A stretch of DNA of 5,286 bases from Verrucomicrobiales bacterium (GTDB lineage Bacteria > Verrucomicrobiota > Verrucomicrobiia > Verrucomicrobiales > DEV007), in contig JAKMGR010000053.1 of NCBI GenBank assembly GCA_022424805.1, forward strand, positions 1 through 5,286, given 5' to 3'. Made by a program: the position numbers and the translations under genes. How positions within the stretch are numbered: the first letter of the stretch is position 1; every line of letters begins with the position of its first letter. Below are positions 1-5,286 of the stretch, piece after piece. Under the pieces are notes generated by a model. It searched no databases. It was not told where the DNA came from and was given only the letters and a program-made list of their open reading frames with translations.

Positions 1-771
1 GAATGGGTGAAGGTGTGGGCCGATGAATTCGAAGGTGACGATTTGGACTACCGCAAATGGGAAAAAGAAGAGAACAACTACGGAGGAGGAAACAACGAGC
101 GGCAAGCCTACCGGACCGATCCCAAGTATTGTTTCGTGAAAGATGGCGTCTTGAACCTCGCCGTCTATCGTGACGCACACACCACGCCTGATGGGAAGAC
201 GCAGCCCTACTCCTCTGCCCGAATCCGAACGCAGAAGCGGGGGGAATGGAAATACGGACGCTTCGAGGTGCGAGCCAAAATGCCAGAGGGCCAGGGGATA
301 TGGCCTGCGGTTTGGATGCTGCCGACTGAGTCGAAATATAGCAGCTGGGCTTCGGGTGGGGAAATTGATATCCTCGAATCACGAGGCAGTGCTGTCCATG
401 AGACGACCGGAGCACTTCATTTCGGAGGAGTCTGGCCGCGAAACAGTTATCTTTCTCATAGCTACACGTTCCCAGGTAAGGATGCCGCTGGGGCGTTTCA
501 TCTATACTCCGTGGAATGGAATGCGGACGAGATAAAGTGGTATGTCGATGGGAAGCAGTGCATGACGCGAAAGAAGAGCGAATGGTTTTCCGAGGCTGCG
601 AAGGAGAATCCACACGCGCCCTTTGATCAGCCTTTTCACATGATCGTCAACGTGGCAGTCGACGGTCGGTTTTTCGAAAAGACGGATCAACTTGCCGACC
701 TCCTGCCGCCCGATGCCTTTCCCCAGATCCTGCAAGTGGACTACATTCGAGTGTTTCAGTGGGCTGACTGA
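1..771 (+). CDS. GH16 endo-beta-glucanase (laminarinase-like), 5'-truncated by window edge
   Basis: Glycoside hydrolase family 16 enzyme, expected to cleave internal beta-1,3 or mixed beta-1,3/1,4 bonds of glucans such as laminarin by a retaining mechanism, outside the cytoplasm. The frame is open to base 1, so the GTG at 7 is probably not the start; a signal peptide would lie upstream. Counting from that GTG as residue 1, the N-terminal WADEFEG and NNYGGGNNE segments, GIWPAVWMLP (97-106) and VEWNADEIKWYVDGK are typical of GH16. The catalytic motif is EIDILE at 119-124, the ExDxxE beta-bulge form found in laminarinases and agarases: E119 nucleophile, D121, E124 acid/base. The protein ends just after the last conserved strand (VDYIRVFQ), so no C-terminal carbohydrate-binding module is present. 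One oddity is NVAVDG where many relatives have a glycine pair. The family is clear; the exact substrate cannot be read from the sequence. It looks functionally unrelated to the downstream cluster. Confidence 0.93.
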   Translation, partial: EWVKVWADEFEGDDLDYRKWEKEENNYGGGNNERQAYRTDPKYCFVKDGVLNLAVYRDAHTTPDGKTQPYSSARIRTQKRGEWKYGRFEVRAKMPEGQGIWPAVWMLPTESKYSSWASGGEIDILESRGSAVHETTGALHFGGVWPRNSYLSHSYTFPGKDAAGAFHLYSVEWNADEIKWYVDGKQCMTRKKSEWFSEAAKENPHAPFDQPFHMIVNVAVDGRFFEKTDQLADLLPPDAFPQILQVDYIRVFQWAD

Positions 772-773
772 AG

Positions 774-788
774 TTTGCGGATCGCAAA
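774..788 (+). terminator. Small hairpin just after the GH16 stop
   Basis: TTTGCG and CGCAAA form a perfect 6-bp inverted repeat around a 3-nt loop, starting 3 nt after the stop codon. No T-tract follows, so it does not meet the criteria of an intrinsic terminator. It may be an mRNA 3'-end stabilising hairpin, a weak transcription stop, or chance. Confidence 0.25.
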
Positions 789-850
789 GCAGGGCAAGCG
801 CACGCTAGTAATCCGATTTTCCTCCAAATTCGAATCAAATGATGTGACCC

Positions 851-1299
851 ATGAGCAGAGTAGGAAAGAGAGCAGTCCGAATCGTGATGACGATTATTGC
901 GCTGTGCCGATTTCTGATAGCTGGATTGGGCCTTGCTTGAGCTTTGGTATCGATTGCATTCGGCGGGCTGTTCCGGAGGCTGGCCGGGTATGAGGTCATT
1001 ACTGGTGGAATCCCCGCAATTGGAATGGATGTATCCCTGCTTAAGGCTCCAACCTGAATCTCAGACCCCGAGCCGTTGGAGAATCAGGAAGAGTGAACTG
1101 GCGTGGGAACCTGTGCGTGCGCAAGGCTGACGGACTGGTTCTCGAAGATCGACCAGATCGGTCCCACCTTTGGTGCGATGATAGAAGAGCGTGGCTACGA
1201 TGCCTCCAAGACGCTGATCGAATTCTATCGAAGCCAGAAAGAGATTCATCTATTGTTACCGCTGCCATCCTGAACTGGGCGACGGAGCGTGTGGGATAG
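851..1299 (+). pseudogene. Decayed gene of unknown family, three in-frame TGA codons and a frameshift
   Basis: No intact gene is present, but the frame beginning with ATG at 851 reads as protein broken only by TGA at 938-940, 1055-1057 and 1094-1096. The first part has a basic start (MSRVGKRAVR) followed by a hydrophobic stretch that would continue past the first TGA (ALVSIAFGGLF), resembling a membrane anchor or signal sequence. The segment at 1133-1249 (DWFSKIDQIGPTFGAMIEER and onward to the SQKEI region) has strongly coding-like codons and an amphipathic, helical look. Near 1240-1250 the coding-like signal moves to another frame, whose sequence SSIVTAAILNWATERVG ends at TAG 1297-1299; this is consistent with a one-base loss. 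Together they would make a protein of about 149 residues. I do not recognise the family. No ribosome binding site precedes the ATG. Alternatives are chance open stretches or sequencing errors. Confidence 0.5.
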
Positions 1300-1418
1300 G
1301 AATGCTCCCAAAGAGCGGGTAAAACGGAACAGGGAAGGGAGTTTTAGGTTCGTGCGTCGACCTTGGCGAGAGAGCCGCATTTTGACGGGAATCGGAGACA
1401 AAGTTTTTCAGATTCTTC

Positions 1419-1453
1419 TTCTCGGGCGTGATAATTCAGGAACAGCCCGAAAA
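1419..1453 (+). repeat. Inverted repeat, possible weak terminator or structured RNA
   Basis: TTCTCGGGC (1419-1427) and GCCCGAAAA (1445-1453) pair with one mismatch across a 17-nt loop; the central six pairs, TCGGGC/GCCCGA, are perfect. The next T-rich stretch starts several bases later and is interrupted, so a classical intrinsic terminator is unlikely. It sits between the decayed gene and the rsmH promoter candidate, where a transcription boundary would be useful. Confidence 0.3.
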
Positions 1454-1471
1454 TCCTCATTTATTTCGGAT

Positions 1472-1481
1472 ATATTAATAT
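1472..1481. promoter_or_regulatory. AT-rich palindrome upstream of the promoter candidate
   Basis: ATATTAATAT is a perfect 10-bp palindrome lying in an AT-rich tract, 6 bp upstream of the proposed -35 element. It could act as an UP-element-like tract or operator half-sites. Short AT palindromes are common by chance, so this is only suggestive. Confidence 0.2.
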
Positions 1482-1487
1482 TTAAGC

Positions 1488-1517
1488 TTGCCTTGTAAAG
1501 TTTCGAGACAATATAGT
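1488..1517 (+). promoter_or_regulatory. Sigma70-type promoter candidate for the rsmH-ftsL-ftsI-murE operon
   Basis: TTGCCT (1488-1493) and TATAGT (1512-1517) match the -35 and -10 consensus at 4/6 and 5/6 positions with an 18-bp spacer. An AT-rich tract precedes the -35. This is the best such pair I see upstream of rsmH. Transcription would start near 1524, giving a leader of about 270 nt. Consensus matching by eye in AT-rich DNA has a high false-positive rate. Confidence 0.4.
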
Positions 1518-1524
1518 AGACTCA

Positions 1525-1556
1525 CTCTGATTTCTGAATTTGTAGAAATTATAGAG
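1525..1556 (+). promoter_or_regulatory. Hairpin at the predicted 5' end of the dcw transcript
   Basis: ATTTCT (1530-1535) pairs perfectly with AGAAAT (1544-1549) across an 8-nt loop. CTCT (1525-1528) pairs with AGAG (1553-1556) below a small internal loop, giving about ten pairs in total. It begins almost exactly where the promoter candidate predicts the transcript to start, so it may be a 5'-terminal stabilising stem. The stem is AU-rich and therefore weak. Confidence 0.3.
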
Positions 1557-1696
1557 GGTCCAGTAGGACACATATCTATTGTAGCCGCATTTCATTTTCA
1601 GTCACCCCAATTTGACAATGATTATCCCCATCAAGCCTTGGTTGGAACTCGTAGAAGAATCCGCATCGCCTTTTTCCGGGGGAAAGCGGTCCTTGG

Positions 1697-1706
1697 GACT
1701 GCAGTC
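1697..1706. repeat. 10-bp perfect palindrome in the rsmH leader
   Basis: GACTGCAGTC is self-complementary and lies about 85 bp upstream of the rsmH start. It could be a dimer-binding site or chance; nothing else in the window repeats it as far as I can see. Confidence 0.15.
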
Positions 1707-1723
1707 GGGCCTGGTTCTCTCGG

Positions 1724-1762
1724 CCGATCCTGCTGCGGATGAGTTTCGTCTCGGGGGATCGG
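1724..1762 (+). promoter_or_regulatory. Inverted repeat in the rsmH leader, about 30 nt before the start codon
   Basis: CCGATCC (1724-1730) and GGATCGG (1756-1762) are exact complements separated by 25 nt; a GAG/CTC pair inside the loop could add a small inner stem. It ends about 18 nt before the rsmH Shine-Dalgarno sequence, so a structure here could influence translation initiation. There is no U-tract, so it is not an attenuator terminator as such. No known riboswitch class is recognised. Confidence 0.25.
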
Positions 1763-1791
1763 GCTATCGCAATCTTTACGAAGGGAATCCA

Positions 1792-2721
1792 ATGAGCGAC
1801 CGACAGGAATTCTATCATGAGCCTATTATGGGGGAGAAGATTCTCGAGATTCTGGAGCCCTTGGAGGGGAAGCAGGTTTTCGACGGAACGCTTGGTGGAG
1901 GTGGTCATACCCAGATGTGCCTGGAGAACGGAGCGCACGTGATCGGTTGCGATCAGGACGCGGCGGCGATTGAGCACGCTTCGAAGCGTCTCGCTCACTT
2001 CGAGGATCGCTTCCTTCCGGTCCGGGGAAATTTTGCTGAGATGGATCAGTTGCTCTCCGATGTGGGAGTTGACCAGGTGGATGCCATTCTCCTGGATCTC
2101 GGCGTTTCGTCCCGCCAACTCGACGATGGGTCGCGCGGGTTTTCGTTTCGGGAGGATGCTCCTCTTGATATGCGTATGGATGACCGGTCGGAGCTGACGG
2201 CAGCTGTGATCGTGAATCATTGGGAGGAAGCAGAGCTGGTTCGTATTTTCCGAGAGTTCGGAGAGGAGCGCCGCTCACGTCGCGCTGCCGCAGAGATTTT
2301 GAAGGCTCGCGCTGAAGCTCCCATTGAGACTACTTTTCAGCTCGCGGAGATTGTCGAGAAGGCCGTGCCTCGGGTCAGTGGGAAGCACCCGGCGACCCGC
2401 GTTTTCCAGGCGATTCGGATTGCAGTGAATCGCGAGCTCGATGTTCTTGAAGAGGTTTTAGAAAAAACGGTTCCAGTCCTCGCTCCGGGCGGGGTGTTGG
2501 CGGTTTTGACCTTTCATTCGCTTGAAGATCGAATTGTAAAGCACTTCATGCGTCGTCGCAGCGCTCCTGAGCTGGATCGTCCAGAGTGGCCTGAGCCTCG
2601 ACCAAATCCTGATTTTGCCTTCACTCTCCCGTTTCGAAAAGCGGCAATTGCTGATGCGGAGGAGGTGGAAAGAAATCCTCGTTCGCGCAGTGCCAAGCTT
2701 CGGGTGGCGATTCGCAATTGA
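1792..2721 (+). CDS. rsmH: 16S rRNA (cytosine1402-N4)-methyltransferase RsmH (MraW)
   Basis: S-adenosylmethionine-dependent methyltransferase that modifies the base N4 of C1402 in the decoding centre of 16S rRNA, in the cytoplasm. The start at 1792 gives 309 residues, the usual family length, and places the conserved YHEPIM near the N-terminus. AAGGGA at 1781-1786 is a good ribosome binding site 5 nt upstream. Seen motifs, in order: DGTLGGGGH (31-39, SAM-binding loop), LLDLGVSS (about 100-107), GFSFREDAPLDMRMD, the HPATRVFQAIRIAVNRELD block, FHSLEDRIVKHF (H242) and the C-terminal NPRSRSAKLRVA. All family hallmarks are intact. The frame remains open for 60 more codons upstream (to TTG at 1612), but that part has no homologous look and no Shine-Dalgarno, so I treat it as leader. 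First gene of the dcw operon here; mraZ is missing upstream. Confidence 0.97.
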   Translation: MSDRQEFYHEPIMGEKILEILEPLEGKQVFDGTLGGGGHTQMCLENGAHVIGCDQDAAAIEHASKRLAHFEDRFLPVRGNFAEMDQLLSDVGVDQVDAILLDLGVSSRQLDDGSRGFSFREDAPLDMRMDDRSELTAAVIVNHWEEAELVRIFREFGEERRSRRAAAEILKARAEAPIETTFQLAEIVEKAVPRVSGKHPATRVFQAIRIAVNRELDVLEEVLEKTVPVLAPGGVLAVLTFHSLEDRIVKHFMRRRSAPELDRPEWPEPRPNPDFAFTLPFRKAAIADAEEVERNPRSRSAKLRVAIRN

Positions 2722-2730
2722 TCTAATTGT

Positions 2731-3108
2731 ATGGAAAAAAACGACCGATACCGCAACGGAATTGGCGCGATCGCCCTCTGCCGCCTCGCATTGGGGTGCT
2801 TGCTGCTCCTTGCTGCCGGAGTTGGGTTTGTGTTGATGCGTAACGATCATGTTCTCGTTGGTCAGGAGATTCGCGCATTGGAGGACCGGGCGAAGGATCT
2901 TGATCGCAACATAGAGATGTGGGAGCTGCGTATCGCCGGGATTCATGATCGACAGGAGATCAGCCGCCGTTTGCGTTGGGTGCAGAGTGATTTATTTGAG
3001 ATTGAATCAGCAAAGGTGATTGAGATTTCGCCAGCGGGTCAGGTGCAGGGAGGCCCGTTCAAAAGAGTTTCCGTTCCTGCAGGAATAGATCAAGGAGGGC
3101 AGCAATGA
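2731..3108 (+). CDS. ftsL: FtsL-like small bitopic division protein
   Basis: A 125-residue protein with a short charged cytoplasmic N-terminus (MEKNDRYRN), one membrane segment at about 13-36 (rich in L, A, G, V), and an outer part whose first half (about 40-75) is charged and helical with heptad-like spacing, suggesting a coiled coil. This is the architecture of FtsL, which joins FtsB/DivIC and FtsQ in the divisome and helps activate septal FtsWI. FtsL sequences diverge strongly, so the assignment rests on topology, size and position between rsmH and ftsI, where ftsL is normally found. The gene starts 9 nt after the rsmH stop, in the same frame, with no clear Shine-Dalgarno, suggesting translational coupling or reinitiation. 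Its TGA overlaps the ftsI ATG. The C-terminal stretch after about residue 100 looks low in structure. Confidence 0.75.
   Translation: MEKNDRYRNGIGAIALCRLALGCLLLLAAGVGFVLMRNDHVLVGQEIRALEDRAKDLDRNIEMWELRIAGIHDRQEISRRLRWVQSDLFEIESAKVIEISPAGQVQGGPFKRVSVPAGIDQGGQQ
3092..3098 (+). promoter_or_regulatory. Strong Shine-Dalgarno of ftsI
   Basis: AAGGAGG is a consensus ribosome binding site lying 6 nt before the ftsI ATG and inside the end of the ftsL-like gene. It fixes the ftsI start at 3105 and allows initiation independent of ftsL translation, in contrast with the weak sites of ftsL and murE. Confidence 0.8.
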
Positions 3109-4991
3109 GTGATTTTTCTGGTTCTGTAAAAACCCGCATGGTGATTGCATGCGTCGGCGTGGTCGCGCTTCTGTGCGTGCTGAGTGGTCGTCTCGTCTAC
3201 ATCGAGGTGTTCCGCGGGGAAGGGTTGTCTGCTAAGGCTCGCTCTCACTACGAATACAAAGAGGAGTTGCCGGCTGAGCGGGGTCGGATTTTTGATCGTT
3301 CCGGCGAATTGCTGGCGCGAAACCAGACCGTCTATTCGCTCGTGGTGGACTGTCATCACCTTCGGGATATGGGGTTGGCATGCATCGGTTTGGCGAAGTC
3401 GGAAAAAATGACGCCGCAAGCAATTCGGAAGCGCTACCTTCCAGAAGAAGTTTTGAGCCGCTACCGGGAATACGTCGCTGAATCGATGGCGGAGCCGCTT
3501 AACATGACGAAGCAGGAACTTTCGCGCAAGCTGCACGAGCGAAAGACCGGAGAGATTGTTCTGGCTAGAGGGGTTGAGGATGATTTTGCACAGGTCCTGC
3601 GCCACGTAGTCGATACCAAGGCTCTCCGCGGTCTCTATCTTCGGGAAGGGGAGCGTCGCTACTATCCCAGTCCTCTCTCGCTCACCCAAGTGATTGGCTA
3701 CGTCGATTCAAAGGGGGTTGGAGCGTCGGGGGTTGAAAAAACTTTTGATGAAGTGATGACCGGAACGCCCGGGTTTCGCTACTGCGAGCGGGACAGTCGC
3801 CGCCGGGAGATTCATGCCTACCGGGGGCTGCAGGTTGATCCGATTGCGGGCGATGATGTCTACCTGACGATCGACATGGGCTTGCAGGCCATTGTCGAGC
3901 GTGAGTTGGACGCGGTGATCGATGTGTATGATCCGGCGAAGGTGAGCGTGATCTGGATGCGCCCGAACACGGGTGAGATTCTTGCGATGGCGAGTCGGCC
4001 GCATTTCGATCTCACGACTCGCGAAGGGATCCGTGGAAAGAATCCAATCCGCAGAAATATTGCAGTGACCGATCTTTACCAACCGGGATCAACCTTCAAG
4101 ATTGTCGGCTATGGCGGCGCATTTGACCGCGGTCTTGCTACTCCTTCGATGCAGGTGGACTGCCACAAGGGGCTCTATGATCTCGACGGCTTCGAGCTGA
4201 ATGATCACCACCCGTATGGCATGCTCACATGCCAGATGGCATTCGCCAAGTCGTCGAATATCGGTGCGTATCTCGTCACGCGTCCTCTCAATAAGCACGG
4301 TTTCTACCACTACATGGATCAGTTCGGCTTCGGGCAGAAAAGTGGTATCGAGCTCAATGCGGAAAGCGCGGGTCGTGTCTATCCAGTGAGCGAGTGGACG
4401 CAGACTTCCTTTTCCAGCCAAGTCATGGGCTATGAAGTCGCCGTGACTCCGCTGCAGGTTGCTTCTGCCTGCAACGTCATTGCTAACGGTGGCGTTTACC
4501 GTCCACCGACATTGCTTAAGGGGACGCAGGCGAGAAAAAGAGGTTCTGATCTTGTGAAAAATGATCCCAAGGCCGGACGTAAAGTTATTTCCGAGAAAGC
4601 GGCGCGTCAGGTTCGTCTCTGCATGGAAGAAGCAATGAAAGATCACGGAACTGGTTCGAAAGGGGCTTTTCCTGGCTACAGCGTCGCGGGTAAAACCGGG
4701 ACGGCTCGCAAGCACGTCGAGAAAGTTGGCTATGTGAAAGGTCGCTACATCGCCTCGTTTATGGGGTTTTTTCCGGCAGAAAAGCCAGAGCTACTGGGCT
4801 TGGTCGTGGTCGATGATCCCAAGGCGAACGGCAGTGAGGTCTACGGTGGATCGGTCGCGGCACCGGTCTTCAAGGCAATCGCAATGGACGCTGTAAAGAT
4901 TTTGGGAATCGATCCTGATCGTCCGGAAGAACTTGAACCCGTCGAGGAAACGGAACTCGTCAGCGTGACGGGCAATGCAGCGGCTGAATGA
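3105..4991 (+). CDS. ftsI: Class B penicillin-binding protein, septal peptidoglycan transpeptidase FtsI (PBP3)
   Basis: Membrane-anchored D,D-transpeptidase that cross-links peptidoglycan stem peptides at the division septum, working with the glycosyltransferase FtsW; a beta-lactam target. The protein has 628 residues: a short cytoplasmic tail, a membrane anchor at about 11-33, then the class B N-terminal (PBP dimer) domain beginning with the conserved ERGRIFDRSGELLA segment (58-71) and including QVIGYVD (195-201). The transpeptidase domain has all three catalytic motifs: STFK at 329-332 (S329 nucleophile), SSN at 383-385, and KTGT at 530-533. No PASTA repeats are present and the C-terminus is a short acidic tail, so it resembles FtsI rather than SpoVD or PBP2x types. 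The start is supported by AAGGAGG and by the ATGA overlap with the ftsL-like gene. Its own TGA overlaps the murE ATG. Nothing appears broken. Confidence 0.95.
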   Translation: MSDFSGSVKTRMVIACVGVVALLCVLSGRLVYIEVFRGEGLSAKARSHYEYKEELPAERGRIFDRSGELLARNQTVYSLVVDCHHLRDMGLACIGLAKSEKMTPQAIRKRYLPEEVLSRYREYVAESMAEPLNMTKQELSRKLHERKTGEIVLARGVEDDFAQVLRHVVDTKALRGLYLREGERRYYPSPLSLTQVIGYVDSKGVGASGVEKTFDEVMTGTPGFRYCERDSRRREIHAYRGLQVDPIAGDDVYLTIDMGLQAIVERELDAVIDVYDPAKVSVIWMRPNTGEILAMASRPHFDLTTREGIRGKNPIRRNIAVTDLYQPGSTFKIVGYGGAFDRGLATPSMQVDCHKGLYDLDGFELNDHHPYGMLTCQMAFAKSSNIGAYLVTRPLNKHGFYHYMDQFGFGQKSGIELNAESAGRVYPVSEWTQTSFSSQVMGYEVAVTPLQVASACNVIANGGVYRPPTLLKGTQARKRGSDLVKNDPKAGRKVISEKAARQVRLCMEEAMKDHGTGSKGAFPGYSVAGKTGTARKHVEKVGYVKGRYIASFMGFFPAEKPELLGLVVVDDPKANGSEVYGGSVAAPVFKAIAMDAVKILGIDPDRPEELEPVEETELVSVTGNAAAE

Positions 4992-5286
4992 AATTAGAGG
5001 ATGTCATTGATTTGATCTCGGTGAAGTCGGTCTCCAGCTCTCTCGACGTCGATGTGTCAGGGGTGCGTTACGACTCTCGACAGGTCGAGGCAGGGGATGT
5101 GTTTTGTGCACTTTCGGGTCTCGGAGTGGATGGAAATGATTTCGTGGATGGTGCCGTTGACAAGGGTGCTGTGGCGATTATTTCAGAGAAGCCGAATCCG
5201 GCAGAGTTTCCAGTGACCTGGTTGCAGGTGCGCGATGCGCGAAAGGCAATGGGAATCGCTGCCTCCAATCTGGAAGGGCACCCCAG
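4988..5286 (+). CDS. murE: MurE, UDP-MurNAc-tripeptide synthetase, N-terminal part, cut by window end
   Basis: Cytoplasmic ATP-dependent ligase that adds the third residue (meso-diaminopimelate in most Gram-negatives, lysine in some others) to UDP-MurNAc-L-Ala-D-Glu. Only the first 99 codons are in the window, covering the Mur ligase N-terminal domain. Seen: SGVRYDSRQVEAGDVFCAL (24-42), where the DSR motif is typical of the UDP-substrate-binding domain of MurE; then DGNDFV, GAVAIISEKP and the VRDARKAMGIAASNL segment. The frame has no stop to base 5286. The start overlaps the ftsI stop as ATGA, without a strong Shine-Dalgarno, so coupling to ftsI translation is likely. MurF has a similar N-terminal domain (usually DTR), but DSR and the position right after ftsI favour murE. 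The residue that would decide diaminopimelate versus lysine lies outside the window. Confidence 0.9.
   Translation, partial: MKLEDVIDLISVKSVSSSLDVDVSGVRYDSRQVEAGDVFCALSGLGVDGNDFVDGAVDKGAVAIISEKPNPAEFPVTWLQVRDARKAMGIAASNLEGHP

Larger units (their letters stand above)
1300..1791 (+). other. Gene-free region and leader upstream of rsmH; no mraZ seen
   Basis: No convincing coding sequence lies here. Composition becomes AT-rich at about 1440-1620 and returns to the GC level of the genes by about 1650. The stretch holds an inverted repeat (1419-1453), a palindrome (1472-1481), a promoter candidate (1488-1517), a 5'-end hairpin (1525-1556) and further inverted repeats (1697-1706, 1724-1762), listed separately. 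In most dcw clusters this position is occupied by mraZ. No MraZ-like start and no array of TGGG repeats at 10-bp spacing, the known MraZ operator layout, is visible. The frame of rsmH stays open upstream to about 1612, but that extension is not typical of the family. Confidence 0.6.

Noticed and set aside
775..993. Short open frame directly after the GH16 gene
   Set aside because: It begins at a TTG inside the post-stop hairpin, has no ribosome binding site and shows no protein-like pattern.
851..1273. UGA recoding (tryptophan, glycine or selenocysteine), suggested by TGA being the only stop inside the interrupted frame
   Set aside because: The GH16, rsmH, ftsL and ftsI genes all end at TGA exactly at their family-typical C-termini, and TGG is used normally for tryptophan. 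TGA is therefore a real stop here, and three scattered TGAs plus a frameshift fit decay better.
1605..1630. Two CCCCA repeats (TGGGG on the other strand) as MraZ boxes
   Set aside because: Only two copies, 21 bp apart; MraZ operators have three or more TGGG-type repeats at 10-bp spacing.
1612..1640. Perfect TTGACA as a -35 element
   Set aside because: No -10-like hexamer lies 16-18 bp downstream; the region there reads GCCTTG.
1488..1742. Open frame of 84 codons upstream of rsmH as a possible mraZ
   Set aside because: It lacks any MraZ-like N-terminus or repeated AbrB-type domain, has no ribosome binding site, and overlaps the rsmH leader in another frame.
1576..2220. Long open frame on the minus strand opposite rsmH, and similar ones opposite ftsI (3090-3689, 4089-4715)
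   Set aside because: They mirror strongly supported genes, lack ribosome binding sites and have no recognisable family features; they are explained by codon bias of the + strand genes.

Overview
The window holds the front end of a bacterial division and cell-wall (dcw) cluster, preceded by the 3' part of a polysaccharide-degrading enzyme gene and a roughly 1 kb stretch with no intact gene. All recognisable genes lie on the + strand. Base composition is moderately GC-rich except for an AT-rich patch at about 1440-1620. A marine or soil Gram-negative bacterium is plausible. The GH16 enzyme beside a dcw cluster would suit Verrucomicrobiota or a related phylum, but that is a weak inference from overall look, not a marker-based assignment.

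Layout. (1) 1-771: GH16 family endo-beta-glucanase/laminarinase-like hydrolase, cut at its 5' end by the window edge and complete at its 3' end. (2) 772-1791: about 1 kb without an intact gene. Within it, 851-1299 reads as a decayed protein gene: one frame carries protein-like sequence broken by three in-frame TGA codons, and the natural-looking C-terminus continues after an apparent frameshift. From about 1420 to 1791 lie an inverted repeat, an AT-rich palindrome, a sigma70-type promoter candidate with a hairpin at the predicted transcript start, and a leader of about 270 nt. (3) 1792-5286: rsmH (mraW), an ftsL-like gene, ftsI (class B penicillin-binding protein) and the start of murE, tightly packed. 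The rsmH-ftsL gap is 9 nt. The ftsL-ftsI and ftsI-murE junctions are 4-nt ATGA overlaps.

How they work together. RsmH methylates 16S rRNA and is by convention the second gene of dcw clusters, after mraZ. FtsL and FtsI are divisome proteins: FtsL is a small bitopic scaffold and FtsI the septal transpeptidase. MurE adds the third amino acid to the cytoplasmic UDP-MurNAc-dipeptide precursor. The order rsmH-ftsL-ftsI-murE is classical. The unusual point is that mraZ, normally directly upstream of rsmH, is not visible; its place is taken by the long leader and the decayed gene.

I found no clear evidence of a new defence, mobile or RNA system. The items most worth a second look are the TGA-interrupted remnant and the mraZ-less structured leader of the dcw operon.
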